From Saxidomus purpurata (taxonomy: Eukaryota > Mollusca > Bivalvia > Venerida > Veneridae), in contig JAFMSR010000010.1 in the NCBI GenBank assembly GCA_022818135.1, positions 34,913,635-34,977,634 on the forward strand: a DNA stretch of 64,000 nt, read 5' to 3'. A program made the translations under genes and the position numbers. Within the stretch, counting starts at the first letter, position 1, and every line of letters begins with the position of its first letter. Below, in pieces: positions 36,041-47,102 of this stretch. The notes beneath the pieces are model-generated. The model had not been told where the DNA came from. It ran no database searches and saw nothing but the letters and a program-made list of their open reading frames with translations.

Positions 36041-36758
36041 TAGCTCGACTATGCGAAGAATAAGAAGGCTATACCACTCGCCCCGACGTCGGCGTCTGCG
36101 TTGGTTATTCTTTTTATAAAAAAGCTGAATCTTCTATACCATCAAACATATTTATTTGTTTCTAATTGCAATATGGACAACTGAAGCAAGTCAAATAACT
36201 CTATCAACCATATTTGCATAGTTATGCCCCTTTTTGTACTTATATTTTGTCATAAACACTTAACCTTAGTTATTACTTACTTTGCTATTTCTCCAATATT
36301 TCTTTAACAAACGTTGCTTATGACCACAGGGTTGTGATGCAGCCAAACTCTTTGCGATAAGGTCACATCTGACAAAGTCACACCCCTTTTTGCACTTAGA
36401 TTTTGTCAAGATAACTAAAAGTTGGCTATAAGTTTTTATTTCTAAATATTTCTTCATCAAACTTCCAAATTATACCACATAGTAATGATTTAATTCCCCC
36501 CCCCCCCCCCCACTTCCGCCATCCCACCCCGAAATGTTTTTTTTTCTCTCGAATTTTATTAGTTTGACCTTAATTTTTACACAATTCATAAAACCCCATC
36601 TACCCCCTTTCACCCCCTTCCCCACACAGTATACTTTTCACCCTCCCCCTCCTCTGTCCCAACACGAAAAAAATAATCAGTTTTTATTTTCACTTTAATA
36701 AAACCCTATTTACAGACAAGCCCTCGAATAGTGGAGCATACTGTCGCGAGACAGCTCT
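36041..36758 (-). mobile_element. Pearl-like element, reverse orientation, degraded
   Basis: It starts TAGCTCGACTATGCGAAGAA, CGCCCCGACGTCGGCG and ends CTCGAATAGTGGAGCATACT, GTCGCGAGACAGCTCT. It contains a homopolymer C run near 36497 followed by C-rich low-complexity sequence (36490-36660). Confidence 0.6.
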
Positions 36759-36929
36759 GACGAGTATTACGTACAATAATCAGTCACACGTAGATATATC
36801 TAAATTTTAATCATATCTTAATCAATGGATACATATTTCGAATATACAATATTTAGGCAGCTTTAACTTGAAAAAGTAAATGAGTAAATACTTTATATTC
36901 GCAAAATAAATGAAATATTATCGACCTTA

Positions 36930-36930
36930 C

Positions 36931-36965
<35 letters not shown>
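36930..36965. repeat. (ACAG)n microsatellite
   Basis: About nine CAGA tetranucleotide repeats. Confidence 0.95.
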
Positions 36966-36969
<4 letters not shown>

Positions 36970-37689
36970 AGTATTTATGTATTTTTTCAAGTTAAATTTC
37001 GGAGAAGCAGGATATACCAGCCGTATTGGTGTTTTCCTATATTAGTATTAAGTGTATGATTTTTCCTTCACGAGTTTTGAAATAAGCTCTACCAGAACAG
37101 GATTACAGTTTCAAGAATTTAATGAAAATTTTTTAAAGAATGAGAACTGATTTTATTACTAGAAGGAGAAAAAATATATAAGAAATAATAATTATATAGA
37201 CAAACCTGGGAACAAAGATCAGTAGCAAGAAGTATTCATTGTTGACAGACGGTCTTAATTCAGCGGTAGTCTTTTTCACAATCTGCACTGCAATACAGTT
37301 ATAAAAAGATGATGATAATGATGATGATGATAATAACAATTAGTGTCTTTTTTTCAGAAGGGATATATATTTTAAAAAATGGAAAAAGTAAATAAAAGAT
37401 AAATGTACATATATATTGGCAATGACGCTTACGGATCGACACGCTATTTAAATGGCTCACACTAAAGTACTAGGAAATGCTCTTCCAACAAAGGTAGAAC
37501 GTTCTAAACTGGCAAAGATTGGCAGCTGCAGACTAAAGTGATATTAAAGTTTTCCAAACTCTTGACAATGACTATGAATGGGTTACCACCATACATATGC
37601 CGGATGGAAACTGAAGCTATTTAAAATGATTTGATTGCAAAGAATTGATGCCTGTCAATGGATAAAGCTTCAGTAAAATAAAGGGATCC

Positions 37690-37860
37690 CTGCTGAAGGG
37701 CCAATATGAAAAGACTGGCACCGTTCATCTGCATGGAAGTGAAACCTGGATAAAAGCACAAACAATTAATTTCAAACATTTGCTAAAAGATACCGCTTGC
37801 AAAAAGAAAAATCAAGACAGAAATGTAAGCTTCAGAAATTAGAAGAACTAACATGAGCTG
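37690..37860 (+). promoter_or_regulatory. Conserved noncoding block upstream of exon 1, copy C
   Basis: The block contains GCATGGAAGTGAAACCTGGA, TTTGCTAAAAGATACCG and AAGCTTCAGAAATTAGAAGA, matching the copy A and copy D blocks. Similarity to the copy D upstream DNA extends further left, to about 37320, including a TTTTTTTCAG pyrimidine tract that could be a splice acceptor of a 5' exon. Confidence 0.55.
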
Positions 37861-37899
37861 ACATAAGTGAAAATATTAATGATACGTAATTTCTCCGCG

Positions 37900-38740
37900 C
37901 TGCAGTACTGCTAAAAAGTGTTTTATAGGTAACCATTTTTAGTTGTTATGTTTATGACGGTTTGTCGAGTGAGTTTTGTTTTTAGGATGGATGGATGTCA
38001 GGCGTCCGTCCGTCATTCACATTTGTTTCAAATGACAGCTCCTCTAAAACCACTAGGGCAATGTTGATTAAACTTAGCAGGAATTTCCTAGGATGATGCT
38101 CTGCCAAAATTGTTCGTAGAATTCCATGCCATGCAGAACTTTGTTTGTTACTAAAAATAGAAAAAAAGAGCTATTTCTAAAATTAATCTCAAAAATAAAT
38201 ACTATTTTTGTATTGGGGGATGGTGGTCAACGTAAAAAAGCCACCGAGTATTTTTTTATTTTTCATTTATCAAATTCTATAATTGCTACAGGCACCAATG
38301 AAAACCTGGTTTTGGCGGCATGACAGCTTTTCTCATTTCTTATTGTTGTTGGTTTCGGTGTAAGATCACGTTATAATTTCACCGAGTGGGCATCAAAAGT
38401 GATATTTTCACGAATGGTGCCATGGTACTATTTTCTGGACTTGTTTGGCAGGGAAAACTTAATCTTTGAATGTCCTTGTTTTACATAGTCATGTACTTTA
38501 ATAGAAAACACTTCTAAAATCTTCAAGGCCTCGAGATTAGATGTTTGATATACATCATGTCTGCTCAAATTATAACCATGGGTCAAAATTGATAGTGCAA
38601 AGTAATAACTTTGTTAACAAAGTCTTATATAGGTAAATACTTTAAAACTCTTCTTTTGAAATACCGCATTATACTTGTCAGAAAAGAGTGTTATACTATC
38701 TACTTATTTATCTATTCTAGATCACGAGAACGGGTGTTTA
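37900..38740. other. Region upstream of copy C exon 1 with a repeat fragment
   Basis: At about 37985-38110 there is a fragment with GGATGGATGGATGTCAGGCG, CCGTCCGTCATTC and AATGACAGCTCCTCTAAAAC, which looks like one end and first unit of a dispersed tandem-unit element. The rest shows no gene. Homology with copy D resumes at about 38740. Confidence 0.5.
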
Positions 38741-39073
38741 CTGCTAATCTTTTAAAATCATGCAACACCCTTAGAAATATACTTTGATAGTTTGCCGCGC
38801 AGTTTTTTCAAGCATTTGGCAATTTTAAAGATAAATATAGACCAACTGCAATCATAACTGGGAAACCACAATACGTTGACCTTGCCAAAAATGGGCAAAA
38901 GTAAATAGGCCCGAAGTAATTGTTTTCCGAAATCTATATTTTGCAGAGTAAATTGTACAAATTAAGTAAATATTTGTTTTTACCGCCAAAAAATGCAAAC
39001 CTTTACTAATATCGAAACTTCTGGTCTTCCTAAAACCATGTCCTCCCTGTAACAAATCAATGACGGAAACAAA

Positions 39074-39174
39074 ATGGCAGCAATCACCTGTTCATTTTGC
39101 CTGAAGGTGTTGAAAAAATCTGTGCAATCAACAAATGGGCACAGATTTTGCGAGGAATGTTTCAAGAAAAGAAA
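39074..39174 (+). CDS. TRAF-like gene copy C, coding exon 1 (RING finger, N-terminal half)
   Basis: 101-nt plus-strand exon: ATG in good Kozak context (AAAATGG), 33 codons and two bases, ending at a GTATGA donor. It encodes MAAITCSFCLKVLKK, then STNGHRFCEEC and a basic tail. Cys positions 6, 9, 26 and 29 and His-24 fit a TRAF RING; residue 22 is Asn where Cys is expected. The frame runs on to a stop shortly after the donor, so splicing is required. About 330 bp upstream is similar to the region before exon 1 of copy D, and a conserved noncoding block lies about 1.2 kb upstream. Confidence 0.83.
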
Positions 39175-39364
39175 GTATGACTATCATTCTTTTTTCACAG
39201 CTACAAATATTAAACCCATACCGTATAGATTGAGTGACTAATCGTGGAAATAGTAAATACTTGATGAATCTGAAGTACTATACTTGTGAAATGGATGTGG
39301 TCACAAAAGTTAAAATGCTACAATTTGAATACTTACCGAAGCATTTCATATCAACTGTAAAATA

Positions 39365-39500
39365 TGTCTCCATTTTCGACTGGTTTGAGTCACTGGCTTG
39401 AAATCACAACAACGCCTCATTGATCGAGTGTCATTGGTTCGGGCCCCTGCTACCGACCATGTCTTTTCGTGTATTTTCTTGAACTGTTCAGTTCCTTGTC
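39365..39500 (+). mobile_element. tRNA-Ser-derived SINE, intron 1 of copy C
   Basis: TCGACTGGTTTGAGTCACTG, then GCTTGAAATCAC, then the B-box-like GGTTCGGGCCC and CTACCGACCATGT. The same SINE is at the matching position in copy D (57200), so it was present before the C/D duplication. Confidence 0.7.
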
Positions 39501-40168
39501 ACTATGAATTGATTACCTGCCAAATTGCATTTGTCCTAAAGAACAATGGCAAAAGTATAAAATTCCATTAATAACTCGACTAATGGAAAAAGTTGTAAGC
39601 TATTTTACTCACCCAGGCATCAACATCGCAATTAGTAAAAGGTTTCTATACAATATATGATGAAGGTGATATTTAGTGAATGACATATTGTATTTGATTG
39701 AGTGTTTTGTAAATTGTGTTCATGGTTTGATAGTTTGACATAGAGGATGTTATTTCCAAAACTACTGCTGGTAAGGGTTGAAACTTTACACAGCACTGCT
39801 GTCTAAGAAGAATGAACAAGTTTATATAACTCTTGCAAGAAGTTTGAACGATACTTTTTTAATTAAAGCATCCTTGTCTATGATTAACATGCGAATTGCT
39901 ACAATAAATAGCTGATGCAAATATTAAGTGAAGCTTCAATCATATCTTCAGGATCAGTAAAAAATATGTTTAATGCTTTAGACAATCCTTGTTATGGTTT
40001 GCTTTCTTTTTCTTGCTTACAACAAGTGGTTAAGGTGAGGATCAATTCCCATACTTTTGAACTGAATACTGAATCAAGGAATTGTCTGGATTGCATTTTT
40101 TGATTGACTCATAATTTGAAAATCCTATTGCAAAGTTTGCTTATGCCACTAGTCTAACATAAAATGTA

Positions 40169-40788
40169 CTGGCTGGAGTCCTACAACCGGACACTTTTTA
40201 AACATACATTTATTTTACAATAACTCTGATAATTTTTGTTTCTAGAAATCAAAATTTCAACAATAGTAAGTTAGATTCTTCTCCGAAAAGAAACGCTAAT
40301 TTGTTTACTTCTGAAAATAAATCAATAACATTTTTGAGGTCCGGCTGTGGGGTCACCAAATTGCTTCATTTAATTGACCATGTACCATGTTTCCGGACAG
40401 CTTGTTTAAATATATTTGTTTTATTGTGATGTTAGCTTTTAAATTGTGTAAACTGTTTCCATCAATCGACACATTAATGAAATTACCACGATAAAACGTT
40501 TAGCTTGTGAATTTTATTTGCCAGGCCTCACAGAAATAGTGTGCATGCATAGTCTGTCATTTTCCACTTTCCCCCGACAATGTAAACATTCTTTCAGTGA
40601 CTGACAAAATAAATGGTGAGATTTCTGGTCAAATAGTTACATTAAACTGTTGTTGTTACCCTTTGTTGATGGAAATCAAGTGTCTGTTTGATCAACAACA
40701 TATGACTGTAAATATTAACAAAATAATCACGCGTTTTCGCAAGTGTCCGGTTTGATGGTCGTCCGTGTTTGGTGGTCTCAAATCAGTA
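40169..40788. mobile_element. 620-bp insertion present in copy C, absent from copy D
   Basis: In copy D (near 58010) AAAATGTA is followed directly by CATACTTTTGTC. In copy C the same flanks are separated by 620 bp, with GTA on both sides (40166-40168, 40786-40788). The insert ends share AACCGGACAC in inverted orientation about 20-50 bp inside. It is probably a short DNA transposon with a 3-bp target duplication; superfamily unknown. Confidence 0.6.
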
Positions 40789-41303
40789 TATACTTTTGTC
40801 AAAGTAAATACTTTCAAAGATATTAGCCAAACTACTTTGCAGATTAATATTACACATCAGAATGACCAACCTATAACATGTTCAAGGAAGATGTTTGACC
40901 TACAATGAATGCTTGGAAAATATGTATGAAATAGCTTATATTGAGTTCGTTTTATAAACGGATAGAAATAAAAATAAACCTCACAAAATATGTGCAATAT
41001 CAATTTTTTACTAGAATAGTCGAAATAGTTTTTATTGTTATTATTCAATAGAAATTATATTGTTATACAGAATTATACCTTTTGTTTACAACTTTGGTAG
41101 TTTTCATTCCACGAGGAGTACAGAACAGTGCTAAATGAATATTTTAATTGCGATGGTCACTTCGAACGGTAGTACCTTAATAAGAATGAAAATGAGGAGG
41201 GTTTCGTATTACAAAGGCATTGTAATTTTAGACGCAGAGCTCAAAATAATACATACAAGAACATCAATATAGTCATTGATAATCAAGTTCCATTTATTTG
41301 CAG

Positions 41304-41376
41304 TCCTACATTACGGTGTCAACTCTGTGTAGAAGATGACATACCACGTGATAAGGACTGTTTTCAACTGGGAAAA
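41304..41376 (+). CDS. TRAF-like gene copy C, coding exon 2 (RING finger, C-terminal half)
   Basis: 73-nt plus-strand exon with TTTGCAG acceptor and GTAAGT donor. It completes a split Asn codon and adds 24 codons: PTLRCQLCVEDD, a basic/acidic linker and CFQLGK. CQLC is the second RING Cys pair. Size and phase are identical to the exons of copies A and D. Intron 2 (41377-47000) is unusual: about 3.9 kb of it is a 45-bp minisatellite that copy D has as roughly three units and copy A seems to lack. Confidence 0.85.
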
Positions 41377-41759
41377 GTAAGTTGTTTTCTTTTTAGAAGC
41401 AAACCTATAACAATACAGAGTAAATTGTAAGTTTCAGAACATGTTATTGTTGTTTATTACATTGTTTATCTCTCTATGCTTTTGTTTTATTTAAATATAA
41501 ATTAAATGAGGTTGCCACAAATTATAAAAGGTTAAATTGGCTATGATTGCTGTTTCAAGCGTTCAGTTTATCTTCACAGTTTAGAACAGGACTGAAAACT
41601 TATATTTTAACAAGTCATTTGCAAACTTGGTTGAAACTAAATAAAAAAAAGGCATTAGAGTGCAACGTGAAGAGCATCAGTTTTAATAAACTGAATCATC
41701 ATAACTTTGGAATTACTACAAAATGTATTTACTAAAATTTTACTCATAAGTAAACTTGT

Positions 41760-44700
41760 TTAAGATTTTGTTGCTATAATATCAGGTCTAGGTTTTGGAC
41801 TCATTTGAACACTTGTTGCTATAATATCAGGTCTAGGTTTTGGACTCATTTGAACACTTGTTGCTATAATATCAGGTATAGGTTTTGGACTCATTTGAAC
41901 ACTTGTTGCTATAATATTAGGTAAAGGTTTCAAACTCATTTGAAAACTTGTTGCTATAATATCAGGTATAGGTTTTGGACTCATTTGAAAACTTGTTGCT
42001 ATAATATCAGGTCTAGGTTTTGGACTCATTTGAACACTTGTTGCTATAATATGAGGTCTAGGTTTTGGACTCATTTGAACACTTGTTGCTATAATATCAG
42101 GTCTAGGTTTTGGACTCATTTGAACACTTGTTGCTATAATATCAGGTCTAGGTTTTGAACTCATTTGAAAACTTGTTGCTATAATATTAGGTAAAGGTTT
42201 CAAACTCATTTGAAAACTTGTTGCTATAATATCAGGTATAGGTTTTGGACTCATTTGAACACTTGTTGCTATAATATCAGGTATAGGTTTGGGCCTCATT
42301 TGAACACTTGTTGCTATAATATCAGGTCTAGGTTTTGGACTCATTTGAACACTTGTTGCTATAATATCAGGTCTAGGTTTTGGACTCATTTGAACACTTG
42401 TTGCTATAATATCAGGTCTAGGTTTTGAACTCATTTGAAAACTTGTTGCTATAATATCAGGTTTAGGTTTTGGACTCATTTGAAAACTTGTTGCTATAAT
42501 ATCAGGTATAGGTTTTGGACTCATTTGAACACTTGTTGCTATAATATCAGGTGTAGGATTTGAACTCATTTGAACACTTGTTGCTATAATATCAGGTATA
42601 GGTTTTGGATTCATTTGAAAACTTGTTGCTATAATATCAGGTCTAGGTTTTGAACTCATTTGAACACTTGTTGCTATAATATCAGGTCTAGGTTTAGGAC
42701 TCATTTGAACACTTGTTGCTATAATATCAGGTTTAGGTTTTGAACTCATTTGAACACTTGTTGCTATAATATCAGGTATAGGTTTTGGACTCATTTGAAC
42801 ACTTGTTGCTATAATATCAGGTATAGGTTTTGAACTCATTTGAAAACTTGTTGCTATAATATGAGGTCTAGGTTTCAAACTCATTTGAAAACTTGTTGCT
42901 ATAATATCAGGTATAGGTTTCAAACTCATTTGAAAACTTGTTGCTATAATATCAGGTATAGGTTTCAAAATCATTTGAACACTTGTTGCTATAATATCAG
43001 GTATAGGTTTTGGACTCATTTGAACACTTGTTGCTATAATATCAGGTGTAGGTTTTGGACTCATTTGAACACTTGTTGCGATAATATCAGGTATAGGTTT
43101 CAAACTCATTTGAACACTTGTTGCTATAATATCAGGTATAGATTTTGGACTCATTTCAACATTTGTTGCTATAATATCAGGTGTAGGTTTTGGACTCATT
43201 TGAACAATTGTTGCTATAATATCAGGTCTAGGTTTTGGACTCATTTGAACAATTGTTGCTATAATATCAGGTGTAGGTTTTGAACTCATTTGAACACTTG
43301 TTGCTATAATATCAGGTCTAGGTTTTGGACTCATTTGTACACTTGTTGCTATAATATCAGGTCTAGGTTTTGGACTCATTTGAACACTTGTTGCTATAAT
43401 ATCAGGTCTAGGTTTTGGACTCATTTGAACACTTGTTGCTATAATATCAGGTCTAGGTTTTGGACTCATTTGAGCAATTGTTGCTATAATATCAGGTATA
43501 GGTTTTGGACTCATTTCAACACTTGTTGCTATAATATCAGGTCTAGGTTTTAGACTCATTTGTACATTTGTTGCTATAATATCAGGTCTAGGTTTCAAAC
43601 TCATTTGAACACTTGTTTCTATAATATCAGGTCTAGGTTTCAAAATCATTTGAACACTTGTTGCTATAATATCAGGTGTAGGTTTTGAACTCATTTGAAC
43701 ACTTGTTGCTATAATATCAGGTATAGGTTTTGAACTCATTTGAACACTTGTTGCTATAATATCAGGTAAAGGTTTTGGACTCATTTGAACACTTGTTGCT
43801 ATAATATCAGGTATAGGTTTCAAGCTCATTTGAACACTTGTTGCTATAATATCAGGTCTAGGTTTGGAACTCATTGGAACACTTGTTGCTATAATATCAG
43901 GTCTAGGTTTTGGACTCATTTGAACACTTGTTGCTATAATATCAGGTGTAGGTTTTGAACTCATTTGAACACTTGTTGCTATAATATCAGGTATAGGTTT
44001 CAAACTCATTTGAAAACTTGTTGCTATAATATCAGGTCTAGGTTTCAAACTCATTTGAACACTTGTTTCTATAATATCAGGTCTAGGTTTCAAAATCATT
44101 TGAACACTTGTTGCTATAATATCAGGTCTAGGTTTTGAACTCATTTGAACACTTGTTGCTATAACATCAGGTAAAGGTTTTGAACTCATTTGAACACTTG
44201 TTGCTATAATATCAGGTAAAGGTTTTGGACTCATTTGAACACTTGTTGCTATAATATCAGGCATAGGTTTCAAGCTCATTTGAACACTTGTTGCTATAAT
44301 ATCAGGTCTAGGTTTTGAACTCATTTGAACACTTGTTGCTATAATATTAGGTCTAGGTTTTGAACTCATTTGAACACTTGTTGCTATAATATCAGGTCTA
44401 GGTTTTGGACTCATTTGAACACTTGTTGCTATAATATCAGGTATAGGTTTTGGACTCATTTGTACACTTGTTGCTATAATATCAGGTCTAGGTTTTGAAC
44501 TCATTTGTACACTTGTTGCTATAATATCAGGTATAGGTTTTGGACTCATTTGAAAACTTGTTGCTATAATATCAGGTTTAGGTTTTGAACTCATTTGAAC
44601 ACTTGTTGCTATAATATCAGGTATAGGTTTCAAGCTCATTTGAACACTTGTTGCTATAATATCAGGTCTAGGTTTCAAACTCATTTGAAAACTTGTTGCT

Positions 44701-45700
44701 ATAATATCAGGTCTAGGTTTTGGACTCATTTGAACACTTGTTGCTATAATATCAGGTAAAAGTTTTGAACTCATTTGAACACTTGTTGCTATAAGATCAG
44801 GTCTAGGTTTTGGACTCATTTCAAAACTTGTTGCTATAATATCAGGTGTAGGTTTTGAACTCATTTGAACACTTGTTGCTATAATATCAGGTATAGGTTT
44901 CAAACTCATTTGAACACTTGTTGCTATAATATCAGGTATAGGTTTCAAGCTCATTTGAACACTTGTTGCTATAATATCAGGTCTAGGTTTCAAACTCATT
45001 TGAAAACTTGTTCTATAATATCAGGTATAGGTTTCAAAATCATTTGAACACTTGTTGCGATAATATCAGGTAAAGGTTTTGGATTCATTTGAACACTTGT
45101 TGCTATAATATCAGGTCTAGGTTTTGAAGTCATTTGAGCACTTGTTGCTGTAATATCAGGTATAGGTTTCAAACTCATTTGAACACTTGTTGCTATAATA
45201 TGAGGTCTAGGTTTTGAACTCGTTTGAACATTTGTTGCTATAATATCAGGTCTAGGTTTTGGACTCATTTGAGCACTTGTTGCTACAATATCAGGTCTAG
45301 GTTTTGGACTCATTTGAACACTTGTTGCTATAATATCAGGTATAGGTTTCAAACTCATTTGAACACTTGTTGCTATAATATGAGGTCTAGGTTTTGAACT
45401 CATTTGAACACTTGTTGCTATAATATCAGGTCTAGGTTTTGAACTCATTTGAACACTTGTTGCTATAATATCAGGTATGGGTTTCAAACTCATTTGAAAA
45501 CTTGTTGCTAAAAATCACGTCTAGGTTTTGAACTCGTTTGAAAACTTGTTGCCATAATATCAGGTCTAGATTTTGAACATTGTTTGAGAACATGTTGTTA
45601 TAATAACAAGTCTAGGTTTTGAACATTGTTTGAGAACATGTTGTTATAATAACAAGTCTAGGTTTTGAACTTCTGAGATCTTGTTGCTACAAACAACACG
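41760..45700. repeat. 45-bp minisatellite, about 88 units, in intron 2 of copy C
   Basis: Unit CTTGTTGCTATAATATCAGG, TCTAGGTTTT, GGACTCATTTGAACA (45 bp). Units are highly similar from 41760 to about 45490, then degrade over the last four or five (45490-45700), where two identical 46-bp units occur (45591-45682). Because 45 is divisible by three and one minus-strand frame has no stop, a 1079-codon frame (44999-41760) and a 165-codon frame (45493-44996, offset by a 1-bp deletion near 45013) appear, encoding MSxKPxPDIIATSxQ repeats. They have no promoter, splice context or non-repeat domain, so I treat them as noncoding. Confidence 0.95.
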
Positions 45701-47000
45701 TCTGGGTTTTGTTAGATATTTGTGTCTTCTAGAGTGTAAACAATGCCAATTTGCCAGTACATGTAACAGTTTTGTCTTGTCTAGCATGTATTCTGACTTG
45801 TCTAAGATATTGTGCTTGTATATTCTGTCTCAATAATTTCGGTAAGGATTGCTCAAAAAATACATTTATCTTCTAGACTGTTATCAAGTTCAAATGTAGC
45901 ATTTCTGTTACAGCTAAGTCGTAAGGGATAATAATTATCATCCTACTGATTCAAAGTCAAAATTAAATGAGCAAGATAATGTTGCCATGCACACTCTATC
46001 CAGGACCCAGTGGTTCGAAACTTTAACCGGCTGTTAAACTAACAGTCGCTTGCCTTTAAGGGTTATTTTTCTGATGTTTGAAATATTTACTGAAACAAAT
46101 GCTTGTGTTCAAGAGAATGGGGATTACAACTCTTCAAAGCTAAATAAGAATATTCCACTTGCGTGTCGCTTTAAGACTTTTTTCTCAATCAAAAGTTAAT
46201 CGACGGTTAGCATAACTGTCGATTAAAATTTCGAACAGCCGTGTCCTGGTCTTCAGAAACCTGGCGTGCTGTGAATAAACAAGATTAACACAATGTAAAT
46301 ATCACTTGTTTATCAGATATAGTAGCTCCAGACACACTGTTCCTATCTACCCTATTTTCAGATAAAGCCGCGATCATGTAACCATATACACTTTATCCTG
46401 GTTTAGTTATGATTGCTTAAATTGTTGTTCTCAGAGTGTAAACAGGATCAAAATGTATACTTTTGTTGTAGCAGGGACCACTATTCTGGATGAATATGTC
46501 TAGTATGGTTATAAATGTAATGTATACAAGATCACGTCTAAAGATCAATTCCATACAGGTTTGGTTATACCTAAGTTAGGTCAATCACAATTAAAAATTT
46601 GTTTCAACAGTTTGCAACAAAGTCATTCTTAATTCAATTAAATGTACATGAAGTGACAATATAATGCTACAGAGCGTAAAGATTTCAAAGCAATATTTAG
46701 GTAGAATGTTCACAGTGAACAAATGTCTAGGCAATATTTCCGTAGGAATTTCAAAGTGTACAGGTTTTCTAGGCAATATTTCCGTAGAATTTGCACAGCT
46801 TTAGGAGTTTTGACGATTTCTTCAAAAATTAAAGGTGGTTATCTATCAGAAGAAGAGTTACATTTACACATAGTAAAATAACAATACTCTGATAAAAACG
46901 CTTATTGTTTATTTTCGTATAGTTAGATAAAAGAAAACAAAGAAATCTCCCTTAAAAGTTACAAAAATCAAGTGAAATACTTTTCTGTTTGTGTACTTAG

Positions 47001-47102
47001 GAGAAGATTTTTGCTGACAAGGCTGTTGTGTATGACATCTACAAACTTGAGGCAAGTTGCAGGACATGTGGGCTCGTTGATAGTTATTTTGAGATCAAGA
47101 AG
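47001..47102 (+). CDS. TRAF-like gene copy C, coding exon 3 (start of TRAF zinc finger 1)
   Basis: 102-nt plus-strand exon, phase 0, from a TACTTAG acceptor to a GTATGT donor. It encodes EKIFADKAVVYDIYKLEAS, then CRTC, then GLVDSYFEIKK. The F-A-D-K-A segment and the C-x2-C pair match the linker and first half of a TRAF-type zinc finger. The three exons of copy C splice into one open frame of 91 codons plus one Asn made across the first junction. No further exon was recognised downstream, although about 3.3 kb of noncoding sequence there is shared with copy B. Confidence 0.84.

Noticed and set aside
41760..44999. 1079-residue protein on the minus strand
   Set aside because: It is entirely a 45-bp minisatellite whose period keeps the frame open. 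There is no unique domain, signal peptide or supporting splice context, and a frameshift follows. Reported as a repeat, with the coding question kept as a finding.
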